From positions 15,003,001-15,067,000 of the forward strand of contig NC_135357.1 of NCBI RefSeq assembly GCF_051622035.1: a stretch of DNA of 64,000 nt, read 5' to 3'. Source of the stretch: Arctopsyche grandis (lineage: Eukaryota > Arthropoda > Insecta > Trichoptera > Hydropsychidae). This document shows positions 1 through 14,159 of the stretch, piece after piece. How positions within the stretch are numbered: position 1 is the stretch's first letter; each line of letters starts with the position of its first letter. A program made the position numbers and the translations under genes. The notes under the pieces are model-generated. The model searched no databases. It was not told where the DNA came from and saw only the letters and a list, made by a program, of their open reading frames with translations.

Positions 1-1382
1 ACTTTTTCTTCACGTACATACATACATATTTGCCAAAGAAATTCTTAATAAAAATACAAATCGACAACGTTATATATTAATTCTAATTTGTGTTTTATTA
101 AGTTTTAAATTATCTTATGTAGCACGTATTTGTATGTATACAGAGGGAGCAATTTGCAACTTGATTTACATTTTTCCCGTCTAAAATATTTTGTTATTCA
201 AATTAAGTCATATATGAAAATTAATTCATGAAGCTTTTTATTGTATAAAATTTAGCTCATTCTTTTTTTGAAATTTTAAATTAAATGTATGTATAATACT
301 TTTTGTAGTAAACTTTTAGGGTTTCCCATTGTGTTGTAAAGCACCCTTTCATTCGGCGGCTTAATCATAGATAAACCGCATCTTAAGTTATGCTAAAAAG
401 CCCTCAAATCACGAACAAAGGGTTGACCTCTCCTTCAGATAAGAGAGAATTCCCTATAAATAGGAATTAATGAATGGAGCCGCGAGGAATTAGCGTTCAA
501 TAGCACTTGAAATAGAAATGGGTACAATAAGTTTATTCTGCATAGATACATATATGTATAGACATAACGTATATTTTATTTTGAAAGTAAAAAATTAAAT
601 CGCAAATAATTCATAATATTTCCATTTGTATTACTTTATATGTGTATACATACATAAGTACATATACATGTATACATGTATACATACATAAGTACATATA
701 CATGTATGTAACTTTTTGTATAGGCGTAAATTACCTATATATTTACTCGAATGACTCTATAAAATATACGTATGACACATTCGGGCAATGACCGTTGTAT
801 TTATTACTTAACAGAATTCCACTCAACACTTTAGTTATTAAGCTACAATGTATTTTAGCGTTTTACATAAATTCGTTCAAAATAAAACGACGTCTACCAT
901 CTGATATAAAGTTATTACGCCAACCACCGTTTCTGGCGAGAATTATTTTCTAAACTGCTTATGCGCTTTAACTCTAAATATATTAAAATTTTCGTTTGAA
1001 TCGATTTTTATCCACTTGAGTCGTTCATTTAGTAATTTTCTTTACTATCTTGCAAATAATTTATGTCGCACAGATGACTACGTATTATATTTAAAGTCTT
1101 ATATATGTATTAGTGGCTGAATTAATAGGTTCTGGGTTCATTTCGGTCTAAATGGATTTTTCTCAATTCGCATACGGTTTTTCCTCATTTCCTCACCCAT
1201 TCATCCCATTCTGCTTCGAACTCACCTCAGATTGGACTGTTAGAAATCGCTGAAAGGTTCTGATTACATTTTTTTTCGATGCTCGTCGATATTCCGAACC
1301 CTCCACAACGCGACCGGTTGAATTAGACTGCCCCGGAGAGAAAATATATCCAATGTTGATAATATGATATGTCCTTAACTAG
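1..1382 (+). other. upstream smooth intron (3' part)
   Basis: This is AT-rich sequence with no supportable exon. A short tandem duplication of about 28 bp, built from ACATACATAAGTACATATA, lies at roughly 649-710. I infer that it is the end of an intron, because the next exon opens inside an RRM and at a splice acceptor. Confidence 0.5.
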
Positions 1383-1488
1383 CACCTTCACATTTGATAG
1401 CTTGGAATCTGCGACAAGAGCCAAAGAAGCACTCAACGGAGCAGATATCTATTCAGGATGCTGTACCCTCAAGATAGAGTTTGCTAAG
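1383..1488 (+). CDS. sm: smooth exon: C-terminal half of RRM2
   Basis: The exon encodes FDSLESATRAKEALNGADIY followed by SGCCTLKIEFAK, the second half of RRM2. The donor AAG|GTAAGT at 1488/1489 is strong. The acceptor at 1381-1382 is the only AG after an in-frame stop at 1360-1362, and its pyrimidine tract is weak. The first residues read TFTF, where hnRNP-L proteins usually have MVEF, so the 5' boundary is less certain than the 3' one. Confidence 0.8.
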
Positions 1489-4400
1489 GTAAGTTATTAC
1501 TTTTTTATATTTATTTTGTTGTTAAGTTTGAAATTAACGAGATTTCGCCAACGCTTAATTAGCCATAAGGTCTCGTTGTAGTGCGTAATTAATCAACTTC
1601 AAAAATATACATTAAAAAAATATAATAAGCTCTCCGAAAGCTTTAACCTCGACCGTTTATTCAAATTAGGGCATCGTCATCAGTCACCGGGTGACAGTGA
1701 TATTTTTCTTCTTATAAACCCCAATTTCTCGCATTTTAAAAATATTTTTCGTTTTAATCAAAAACCACAAGGCTTAACCATACTAGTTAATTAATATGTT
1801 TTAATACCGATTTGTAGTTATTTATTTAAAAAATTACCAATAAATAAATTTCAGAAGTGATCCAATGATCCATTAGATTTAGCTTTCGTTTCATTATAGC
1901 AAATGTTTTAGTTTGATAATGCAGAAAGTTTTCTATCTTAGGAAAGCGGTGGTGCACCGTAAAATGCAACTGGCTACTCGTATGCTAATGGCGGCTTTTG
2001 AAACGCAGTAAAAACCGCATTTCCTGCAAGTGTTTTGCATTGACGCAGCCAGACTGACCGATTCGTTTCAAAAGCGCATACTTATTTTTTTATCATTTTG
2101 TATAATTATATTACATTCAACCCGTAATCGATTATGTAAGCGTCAATTTTTGACAACCTTTTAACTTAACATATGAAGTTTTTAAAAAATAATAAAAATC
2201 AAGGCTATACATATGTACGTTATTATATTTACATATATGTATGTACGTATGTATGTACCTATGCATATATGAGCCTAGTGTTCCTTCTCAAGAATTTCTC
2301 AATTAAACCAACGTCAACACAAAACGAGAAATTTTTCCACGGCCGAAAATTTCTGAACAAAATAAAGAACCGGGATGTCTGTCTCTTCTTTAGATGGCTT
2401 GTGTTTTTTAAAGGGATATTTTAAAAATAATATGTAATAATGTACATATCTAATATTAATTCATACATACATACATATGTAATAATAAAATAAAATCAAC
2501 GTTGTCAGAGATAAAGTTATGTAAATTTACGTTATAATTAATAAAATAAAATTGAAATGTTTTACTATTTTTCTAGTTTTTTTTTATTTTAATTATGTAT
2601 ACACTAAGATAATACATACAAAAATTACATAAAAATAATGCCAAAACATATATTTTTTCATTTATCAAAATTTCTCGAGAATTCTCGAGAAATTTAAGAA
2701 GTTAAATTGAGAGTTCTTATTTCTCGATAAATGAAAATCAGAGTCACTTTATGAGCCATTATAATTGAAAGTGGCATAAGTCCACTTTCCTTCCTTTCGA
2801 GAAATATCCTGCAAAACATTGAGTAAATAATATTTGAATAATAATATTTTAAAATACTGGTGGCCTGTAATACGTTTATTCTGCTTTTCCATGATTCTGG
2901 ACATAACAAATTAAAATAAGTGAAAACAATTTTTGAATTATGTAAGTCATACAGAAATAGTGTTTTTGGAACTGAAAATTGGACTTCCGCCACTTTCAAA
3001 TATAACGGCTCATATAGCAACAATAATATATTTTTGCATTACTACCATTCATTTTTTTATGATTTTGATTTATACTGTACTACAGTTATCACGATGTTGC
3101 AAATGTCAAAATATACTCCTGTGGGTTAGCTCCATTAGGAAAACTCTCTATTTGTAGTGTTTGCAATTTTTTTTGTTTTCGTTTTACGACCCCTTTGAAT
3201 TCGGTATACGCTCACATTGCCGTTCTGCGCCAAAGGGTGAGATGAAATGTTACACCTAGGAGATTTACCAGTGGCGTCCCATGGCTATAAATTTTGCCGG
3301 TATTTAATGTGAGGCGTCGCAAAATGTGTCCTCATATTATGGCCGTTGTAACGAAACCTTACCGTGATTTATTATTGTCTTACGCCGACAGATTAACAAC
3401 GCGCGACGTTTACTATAACCGCTCATCGATTTGTCTCAACTTTGAATGAAAGCCTCTGTTTCGATACGGCCAACTCAGCTTCTACTTGGCTCTTTCAATT
3501 TTGGCACCCACATAGTATAATAAATAAGACCTCCCATGGTCCTATGAGACAATTTATTGCACACGTAGGTGAGTGTTAGTAAAAAATTCGTTTTGAATAA
3601 AATGTTATTGAACATTTCTTATTATATAAAAAAAAAAAAAAATTAAAGAGACATATTTTAGGACAATCGAATTGAAACAATTTCACCAAGGATTTTCAAG
3701 ACTTATTGAAATGGTTTCGTTTGTTTACTTTTATAGTTTTATTGGCTAACTTTTTCAGGCCTGAATAGTGTTGTATCTGCTGCTCGAAACGGGGCGAGAT
3801 GTTTTCGCGGTGCAATAAATAAATAGTAGATGTTGTCCCATACATTTTTCACTGGTTCCAATTCGACCCAGTTCCAATTTAAACTTTCCAAAACGATTTA
3901 GCTAACTTCAGATTCGTTCTTCTGCTTCATTGGTCTTAAAAGTAACATCACATATTCTTTGAGGCGATATTCTCTTTTTGTTACTTTAAATTCTTCAATT
4001 TCAAAGTTTTTCTTTTATATTCGCATCATATAATGCTCATTTATTTACCTATGTACCTATATACATATGTATGTATATTCGACCATTTTTTTCCTGAGCT
4101 TAAACTTTTATAGAGATGTAATCGCAACTCAATACGTGTAATTTAGCTATTGTGTGAAAATCCACAATACAACTTGTTTGCAGTTTTGCTTTATTATGTG
4201 GCTTTTCACCTTTACGGCATTTCACAGTCGATTTATTTTAATATACATATGTACATATGTAGTAAAGGCGACATTTTCATTACACGCACCGCCCCTTTGA
4301 TACGTTTATAACATATCCGTAAGTGTGAGTGTCATTTTTATAAGTGGAATTGCACTTTTCGGAAATTGTCGTAGTCCCTTTCTGAACTATCGTATATGTG

Positions 4401-7400
4401 CTATTTTATGACAGTAACCTTACAGAAACCTTAGATAACGATGTTGTGCCTCCATGAAGTAGCTGGAATAAATAGTCATGTCTAGACTCAAATTATAGGT
4501 TTTGTTATAACTTTTTCCAACACACATTTGATTCCTTTGAAGTTTCGTATTTTTATTCTGTCCAATAAAATCGAAGGGCCGTCGATGATCAATCACGTTA
4601 ACGCTATTGCATTCATGTTGGGGGCGTGCGAAAGGGCTTTGTCAGCAATTAATTTCCCGAAATATTATAAATCTCATCCCATGTAAACATTAGTCATGCG
4701 TCGTTGCTTCTCTTTAAAAAATATGTCGGTATAAAAATTGGAGATTTTCGTTGTGAAAATATTACGTTGAGCGTAGAACGGAACCACCCTCACTATTTTT
4801 TGCGATAAATTTTGATATACGTTGGGCTTTATAACGACCATTTTATGTGTTTTTTTTTATTTTACAAGCTAAATGTAGAGCGAAATGCATTATTCTATTC
4901 ATTTCGAAAAGAGGAAATTCTTTTTTAACTTCTCGTCACATTTATACATAGATAGGTACATACATACTTAAAATAAGTCAAGCACTCATTAGGGTTGAGT
5001 GCTAGACCATCATCATTAAGCAATATATGATGTATGTACATACATACATATATTAAATTATCATATTAATTAAAACATCACCACATTTCTTGAGTATGAA
5101 TAAAAACGTGGATGGAGTATGGCAAACATATGAAGATGAAATGCTGCTAATTTTAAAGATAAAGTAGATTTTTAATTTGAAACTGTTGTATTATTAAAAC
5201 GCCCTAAAGTTATTATGTATGAATGTATGTATATTTGTATGTGCATGACTAACAGGTGAAACAGTTTGTTGCTTATTTCCAAACTATTTTGGAAAACTTG
5301 AGCATGGTATTCAGGACAATTCATTAACAAACCACGAATGAATTCTGGCTGACCGGTGTGAAATTTCATTAGTTTTCAACTATCCGGCGATTCGTCAAAC
5401 TAGCATTCCACTATTTCATACTCTCGGGCTTCAGGGAAACCATTTTTAATATATTTTATAATAATATTCTGAAATTAATTAAACGTTCTCCTTGTAGTAT
5501 ATGTATATATGTTCCCCTTGTTTAAACTTCAAACGAACTTGAAGGCCTTTATTGTTTTTTTTCCTTGAAAACTTTTACAATATAGTTTCATTTTTACACA
5601 AAAGACTTCGGAGTTTTTTTTATTTATTTTTTATAAAATTTGTATGTATTGCAAGTTGCTTAATTGATATTTCTGCGTGAAATATTATTTTTACCCTCAA
5701 ATGAGGGCAATTATAGTCATTAATGTCACGCGTTCAAATTCATGCAGATTCCAGTGCTACGTGTGTTACACATAAATGTATGTACATACATATGTATATG
5801 TACCTATACTTATGTGATGTGTACATAAGTATGCACTGCATTCCATTGAACGTTATCATTTCTCATTTATGCTAAAAAGCTTTTAACCATTTGCCAAGTG
5901 AGTATCGAAGATGCAGCTTAAATAGAATTATATATGTACATATATGTTTATGTACAAATGTATGAATATTTATCATCGAATATGTATTGATATTGTATTT
6001 GAAATTAATTGAAATATTGAAGAAACTAGCACTAAAAAAAACCACTAAGTTACTGAATTTTTTTTTAATTTTTGCCCTGCTTCAGCAGGAAGTATACAAC
6101 TTTTTCAGCATTTTTACTCTCTGGTTTTTCTTCAGGCAAAAGCGGGCGTCGCTTCGCCAACTTTTCCTCGCACTTTCTTTCCTTCTGGGTATCTGTTTTT
6201 GCTTTTAACATTCTGCCATTTCGAAAATATGACGCGAAGTCTGTAACAAGGTACGATGTAATCGTACAAACTAATCCCCATCTCCTCTTTACTATCTTCT
6301 TTTCGCGATAAAATTTATGCTTATTTATGTTACGCGGTACATTTTGAACTTGTTATTCAAATAATAAATTATAATTTATCGGTATTCCCATTATGTTTTC
6401 ACAGTGTATAATAAATTCTTATCGATATTGATGATGGTTCTTAAGTATTTTATCACAACTTATTATTAAAGTTGGATATAAATTCTCCCTGTCTTGAGCT
6501 GACATTCCCTTTTGATCATTGCTTCCAATTGTTTCGAGACCTAGACTTTCTTCATCCGGTCTAAATATACCGAGCCTGGAATATATTATGTGTTTGTAAC
6601 TCATTAACTTTCTCATCTTTTTTGGAGGCAAATATGTCAGAAAATGTTATTCTTCTCTTTTTCTCCATATTTAAGTGGTCTTAATACGGTTCTTTCAGAT
6701 GAATATCTTAAATGTCTCAGATTTACCTCATATTTTTCTCGTATCCGTTCCCCCATACATTCTTGATATATTATTCAATAAGGCACATTTTTTTCGACAA
6801 TGTTTATTTTTTGATAGTGAATTATCTGAATACATATATGTAGTATAAAACCATGTTAATAATCTAAATTCAATATATATTGTTTGTAGTGGTTGTTATC
6901 AAAGTCAATGATATGGCACGACTGGGTTTAGAAAGCTGCCGGCACCGACAAATAAAACGGGCAACGTTTAACCGCATTCACAAAAAGAACGAAAGAAAAC
7001 CACGCCAGAAAGAAAGCAAACATACATGTACAATGTAAGAGTTTCCTTCTCGCCGTTGGTTGAGGCCGCACACAAAAAGGGCAAAGGAAATTGGTACGAA
7101 CTAGAAGAAAAACAGCCCCGGGCGACGGTGGCAAATGAAACCCAGAAGTAACCCCTTTCCCGTCCATCCCGCAGCTGTCTATCTGGTAGATCTATCCACG
7201 GATAAGTTAAATTACTACCGAAACAGCGTCGCACTCCCGGCTTGACGAAGGCTTATCGGAAAAACTGCCCTCTCGCATTGTCACGATTCTGGTTTATAGG
7301 TCGGACCTTTTTCTACGTATTTCGAATTGAATAAATGATGTGAATTTTTTCCCCTGGAAAACAATTTATTTTTAGATCATTTGATACGCTTTGTATTTGA

Positions 7401-10400
7401 TTTCCGTATATAATATATGTATGATTCAACATAACATCAAAGTTTCAGATTTTAATTTGGCATTGTACATTCGTGGCGCACGCTCTGTAGAAAAATTCAT
7501 AAAAGAAAAATTCGAATGTTTTTTATATGCATCGCACGCGCGTTTCGTAGTGCTCAGTTTTCTTCCTCTGAAAGCCAATTTCGCCAAACCTATTTTGCAT
7601 TCCTGTCGGTTTGCAATGTTTATCCATTTCACTATCGAGAGACGATGTCGATCCGACGAAAAAGAAACTAAGCGATACACGTCCCGCTTTAACACTTTTT
7701 AAATTTTTTATTCCATCTTTCGCATCATTTTAAAATTGTCATAATCGAATCTCGAGAGTAATCAATTGCAAATTTACGTAAACATATCAATTTTAATGGA
7801 AAGTAACACTCCGAAGCGTTCATAATTGATGTTCAAAAGCATTAGTGTAAATTGCGATCGTTAATTGCACGTGTCGACAGCGATGACCAACCGCAAGGGT
7901 TCTTCGCATATAATTTGCATACGTGAACAGTATTACATATATTCTGACGGAAATATATTTGAACGAGCTCTTTGTGCTCCATTTATTTCGGTCTATTTAC
8001 AAAAACTCAAATCGAACAATTTGCCAACGGATATCTAAAGTTTGGCTTCGTTAAATCGCGTGCGTTGAGCCACCGCCGCAAGCTCGCAATTTGAAATCTA
8101 ATGATTCATATGATTCCCGTGTGTATGATCCTATCCCGAATTCAAATGATAAAACAAAATGTTGCAGAGCTCTCATTAATATGATATCGTTGTATTGCAA
8201 AAAAGTGGTCACGGTGCGCACCGAACTGCTCAACCGTGCAGTGACGCAAACGTTTTCAAAAATATTCGAGTTTTTCCACGTTCGACTGAACCCCTGAGTG
8301 ACGCATGGCGTCAGCTTCCACAGTCAAGCCAATTTTAATTTTCCGTTTTCATTTTCATTTAAACAATTATTTTTCAGTGAAAAAATTTATTTTTGGCTAT
8401 ACATAGTATATGAATTACTTTTATGGTTTCGTTTTATTTTATTTTTCTGATATGATCGATTTGACATGAGTTCGATTTCAATAGCTTTCATAGTACGGAA
8501 TTATGTATACATTTTCAGTGTGATACATTTCTGATCTACCTTGCTTTCTTCTACATTTTTTTTGGATATATCCTCTTAATTCGTATTTAATTTTAATTAA
8601 TCAAAAAACAAAGCTTTCATTTTAATTACAATTTATTTGTACATCCTCGATAATATAGTATGAGTCTACATATATAGTAATCATACAATATTTCTCACCC
8701 ATTTGTTACGATTGCGTCTTTTTTCGATATGCATTAATTTGCAGTCAAAGATATGCATCCCTACTTAAGTTCAATTTAATTAATAGTATTACGGTATATA
8801 TCAACTAGTCTCCAATTTTATTGAAGTAAATTCAATAATTTCTTTATAAAAATGATTATATGAAAGAATACTAGGAATTTAAATTACATTATAAATAAAA
8901 TGGTTAAATTGAACTTATTTTGATGTGTCGTGGTCAAAACGGATTGCTTCCTTCATCTCGTACTTTTTACTCTCATTTTTTTATTTAATTGATTTATTTT
9001 CTGTTTGAAATTCATAGACATATACTACGAATATACTTACTTTTTATTTATAGCCATTTCATTGCCAATAATTCAATAAATTGGGTTACATGTCATTTTT
9101 ACTTACCTCTTATTTACTGATTTTGTAATTCCTTAAATTTTTTTATATTTGGAAATTTAGTCATCATTTTTATTACTAACCGTTTTATACGTTGGCTAAA
9201 AAAGTTTATCTTATTAAAATCGTTCAAGTCGAAGTCGGAGTCGGTAAAGTCACTCCACAGCCCTGGTTCTTAGTGAAAGATGTAAAAAAAACAAAATGTA
9301 CGTAAATATGTACATATGTAGCTTTCATTAATTTAATTTTTTTCTTATATGTATTTTATTTTGACTAAATGTTTTTAAAATTATGACCAAACAAATTTTT
9401 CTACACAAATATAATATTTTAATAAAATATTTTTAGACATTGTAATTGTTGTTTTTAAATTTGTCTTCAAAACACCTTTAAATATAAACGAATACTTATG
9501 AGTGTCACAAAAATATTTTTTTATGTATGTAAGAATAACAAACATCAATATATATGTATTTTTACATTTTCACAACAAAGGGAAACCGAATAAAAGAATT
9601 TTTCGAAGACGACAAATAAAATAAGGTTATCGCTTTATGCTTAACTCTTTTAGCTTATATACATATAATTCATACATGTGTACATATTTATACCTACGTA
9701 CATTTTGTTTAAACGTAAATATATCAAACCTAGAACTTTTAAATCGAAATGACTTACTCTCTTTGAAAGCTCTCTAAATCTATTAAGTACGGGACGAAAG
9801 CTGAAAAGTTTTCCTGTTCCGGGAGATAATTTAAAAATATATTTTTTTGTACTTTGTACTGCAATAAAACAACAATAAAAACGCAATTTAATTATTGTAT
9901 GAAATCTCAGCTATGGCTTCACTTGAAAACTTTTCCAAATACTTGGCTCTGTTCTCTGTTTATCTTAGCCTCGTAATAAGCGTATTTACGTCACCGCTTT
10001 GCTTCGAGTGTACTCTCGAATGCACTAGAATCGTACGATTGCATCCCATCACTGCATCTCAAAGAATGCTAACGATCGCAATAGGGGGCGGGAGAAGAAA
10101 ATGCAAACGCTCTTCTTGCAGACTCCTTGAGGAGCTGCCACGTCCGTGGGCGCTTTTATTGGTCCTTGGGGCAATTTATAGGGGTCGTAATCCATCCCAT
10201 AATGGTAAATTGTTCTGCTTGTTTGCATATGTGTGCTCGGAATGTCCCGGCGGATTGTGTGGTCACCCCCTAATGGACCGAATGTTGCGGTCAACGGAAA
10301 TGTGACTCAATTAACTATGGATATTTTGTTTTAATGACTCGTTATCACTCGTCCATATAAATATATGTATTTTATATTATCCATCCATACTTATCTGATA

Positions 10401-13400
10401 TTGTGGAAATTTATAAACTAATCTTTAGTTGGTGATTGCGGTCTAGTTTTGAATTTTAAATCTTTGGATTCATTTTTATAACAAATTTTGAATTTAACGT
10501 TTCCGATAAATCGCTCCGTTGAAATATGGATGGGTCCCCGTATGATTTAATTTCGCCCCGGTCCACATTATCATCTTATTGGATATCGAAAGAGCGGACA
10601 TGAATAATGATACCGCCAACCGGAGCAACCCTATATTGGAGCTCTGAAACTCATCCCCTCTTTTGGCCTAGTTTCTCCACAGCGCCGACCCTCCCTAGAG
10701 ATTATCTTTTTTTTTTCAACAGTTTAATATCGCCCTCCATCGACTTCCACCTACTTTCAAACGCGTTACGAGATACTACCGCTCGCTTAACCTCTGAACC
10801 AGTATTTTCCATTTTTATACACTTATATTTTAGTTCTAAGTGATATCACTCGTACAAGATGTCACCATATTCATAGTATGTATCGAGAGAGAATACGCCC
10901 GTTACATAAAATGGATATGTTTTTCTATGTTCTTAAATATTTGCTAGACAGTTTGTAGAGGTCTTAATGTTGTGTCGTTTGCAGTTAACGCAAACTCTTC
11001 AGCCGTTATGGGACCCAATTTTTGCTTGGCAAGGGCAGGGGTTAAATCCACCCCGAGTCAATATTAATGTCGTGAATGGGACGTTTGTTTAACTTTACGA
11101 GCACCACCTGTCGTTTTGGAACCTGACGTTAATCTTCTCTTTGCCGGTCGGGGTTATACAGTGATAACCTCGACTAACTCACTAATTTAATTTATTTTTT
11201 CACCGTAAAAATTTTCATTTTGCATTTTAGCGTTTTAGGGCATTAAAAATGTTCAATTTTAGCATCTATTTTTATGAAGAGTGTAATTTTAAATAATAAA
11301 AAATTTCGATGAATTTTAATATAATTTATATATGTATGTATGTACATACATATTTACAATTTAAAGACAACACAACAATTAAAAAATAATAGAAAAATTC
11401 AAAAATGTTTTGGAATTAAAATTACAATTAAAAAAACATGAATATAAAAATACAAAGTAATTAAAATGTATTAAAACTCAACATGGAGCATATTTCTACA
11501 GATTCTTTTTTGAGATTCGTGCGACGATCGGTAACTTTAATGAAATTGGATTTGTCTGTTGTTTTTTTCTGGTTCGAATTAATGATACCTGTGATCGCAG
11601 CTTGAAGGGTACTACTAGTACTTGAAGAAGGTTTGAAAGCTGCCTTCTGCTGATTTGTGGCTAAATGTTTTTCCACATAGTTTTTTTCCAGGCTACTCTA
11701 CAATTACAATGCCGGTATATTAGAATATTAGCATCGTTTATATATAATCCCTGTGCTTTGTACATATATATGTCCTCGGTCTATCTCGAATAGTTACATA
11801 AGGACGGCCCATGATGTTTTGAGGCTAAAAAAGATTATTTTGATAGATTTCAAACACAACAATATAATATTTTATTTTTAGTCAATTTTCTTTTTAAAAA
11901 GTAGACAGAATATTTGCATTTTTTTGCAAAAATTGACCGCTCACCATACATATAAATGTTATTTACACAGAACAACAAAACTTTGACAACGATCAAAACT
12001 TTCCGGATCTTCGAAAGCAAACAAACATGTGGTGTTGCTAACGGAATGATACATTAATTTTTACATTTTTTTGTTATTTTAGCATCTATTCGCATATTTT
12101 ACGAATTTAGCATCTTTTAGCATCTATTCGGAATTTTAGCATCAATTAAGCATTAATAGCAAAATTTCCAAAATATGTGTCTCTAATTATTACATACAAG
12201 TAATAATAAAAAATTGTATACATACATATGTATATAAAAACTCATTTTCTGATAAAATACATACATACACATGTACTTACAATGTAAAAGCGGATTATAG
12301 CGTGTTTCAAATTTGTTATTTATTAGTTATCATGGTTTCATACATGTTTTTATTTTTACTAACATTCAGACTTAATGAACTTTTCCTTTATATGTATTAG
12401 TCTTTTAAATTGAAGTTTCATTTTTTTTATCTTCTTTGTGCGTTATTTACGTCTAATATCCGTACCTGTCCGTAACTCATTAAATATTTATTAAAACAAA
12501 AAGAAACTACTGTCCCCGCTGAAAGGGATAAGCCCTTATATTGTTTCGCTCTATTTGATCTCGAGCTTTTGCTCTTTGAAGCTTTCTCTCCTAAGCTTTT
12601 TTGATTCAAATTTATTCTTGTGGACCAACTTTTTTGTTGCCTTCGTTTTTGTTATTGCAAAGCTTATTCATCTACTTTTCAACGTACTGTAGATTAAATT
12701 CGAGCTTTGTTTTTGGTATCTTAATTTAGCGTGTTCTGATAATTGTCGCCGAATAAATTTTACAAAGATATAATTTTAACGTGCCGCATAGTTTAGGTTT
12801 TTCATCGATTAAATTAAGAGTCCGACACAGTGAGCTTTCAGAGACCGCAGTTGTAAGTTAATGATCCGCAAAAGGTTAACTCGCTTTGACTAAATTTACT
12901 CAGTCGTTACCCCAAAACTGCCATTCCGAAGTTAACCCACAAGCTGCTGCCCACCACGCACTCACTCTTATCACAACTTATTTTTTACTTTATTTTCGTC
13001 ATTCCGTTGTAGTTTTTTTTTTTTGTTGGTATGATAACTTTGAATTGTCGTTCTTTGAAGTGTTCCATATTAATCATTTTTATGTTTAAACTTTGAATTA
13101 ATTTTCTTCTGTTGAAATAGACTTGGGAATTCAACGCACGTATGTACGTTATGCTGTTTTACAGCTTCAAACGCTTCGGCTCAGATTTCTTGGCTCAGAA
13201 TCGCCTCTTGTTTTTCAGTCTGCGTATGCGGAAAATCCTCTGAAAACCCTTTATCGCCTTTTGCACATACATAGATGCGTCTCGCTATACAGGAATTAAG
13301 TGGAGTGTGACGCATAAATCTGACGCTGGCAACATACGAACTACTTTATCACCGTGGCCAAAGATCGATATTTGGTAGCGAGCATGCACTTTCGAGATAT

Positions 13401-14041
13401 TTTGTACTAGTTCAAGACCTGAAATTTGTATTCTCGACACATTCATTTCGATTTATACATATAAATGTCGATGATGAAAATGTGTGCACCATAGTATGTA
13501 CGAAACGAGATACGGTCGTGCAAATTGCCGTAGTATTATCGCGGGAACGCGCGAGAGAAAATTGCGCGCACACGTACTGAAAAATGAAATGTGAAGATAA
13601 CGATTATGATTATTATTATGACGATGATGATAATGATGACGACGTGTTGACGTCGGTGGTGGGTCGAGAACTAAGCACCTACAAGACACTAACTCGGACC
13701 GGTACACGTGTTCGACGACATAAATACACCGCTATAAACACCTTGAGATAGTCATAATTACAAGAACACCTCGTATACATTGAGCAGCTGATATTGTTTT
13801 CATTAAATAATTGACTACCTGAAAACACGATATTGCATGAAATAATGTGCGCGTTTCATCTAAAATGAACGTCAATTAATTGTGTAACTTTCATGGCGCG
13901 CTTTTGGTAATTAAGTATAATACATTATGTATTCTTCTTCTTCTTCTTCTTTTTCTAATGACGTAGGCGACTACCATGGGCAGACATCATTTATGGCCCG
14001 TGCGAATTCTTCCCTATCATGGGTCAGTCGAAATTAATTAA

Positions 14042-14117
<76 letters not shown>

Positions 14118-14124
14118 GCACGCA

Positions 14125-14159
<35 letters not shown>

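Noticed and set aside
9895-10305. 136-codon plus-strand frame with a possible signal sequence
   Set aside because: The overlapping opposite frame is also open, the composition is not constrained, and there is no family match.
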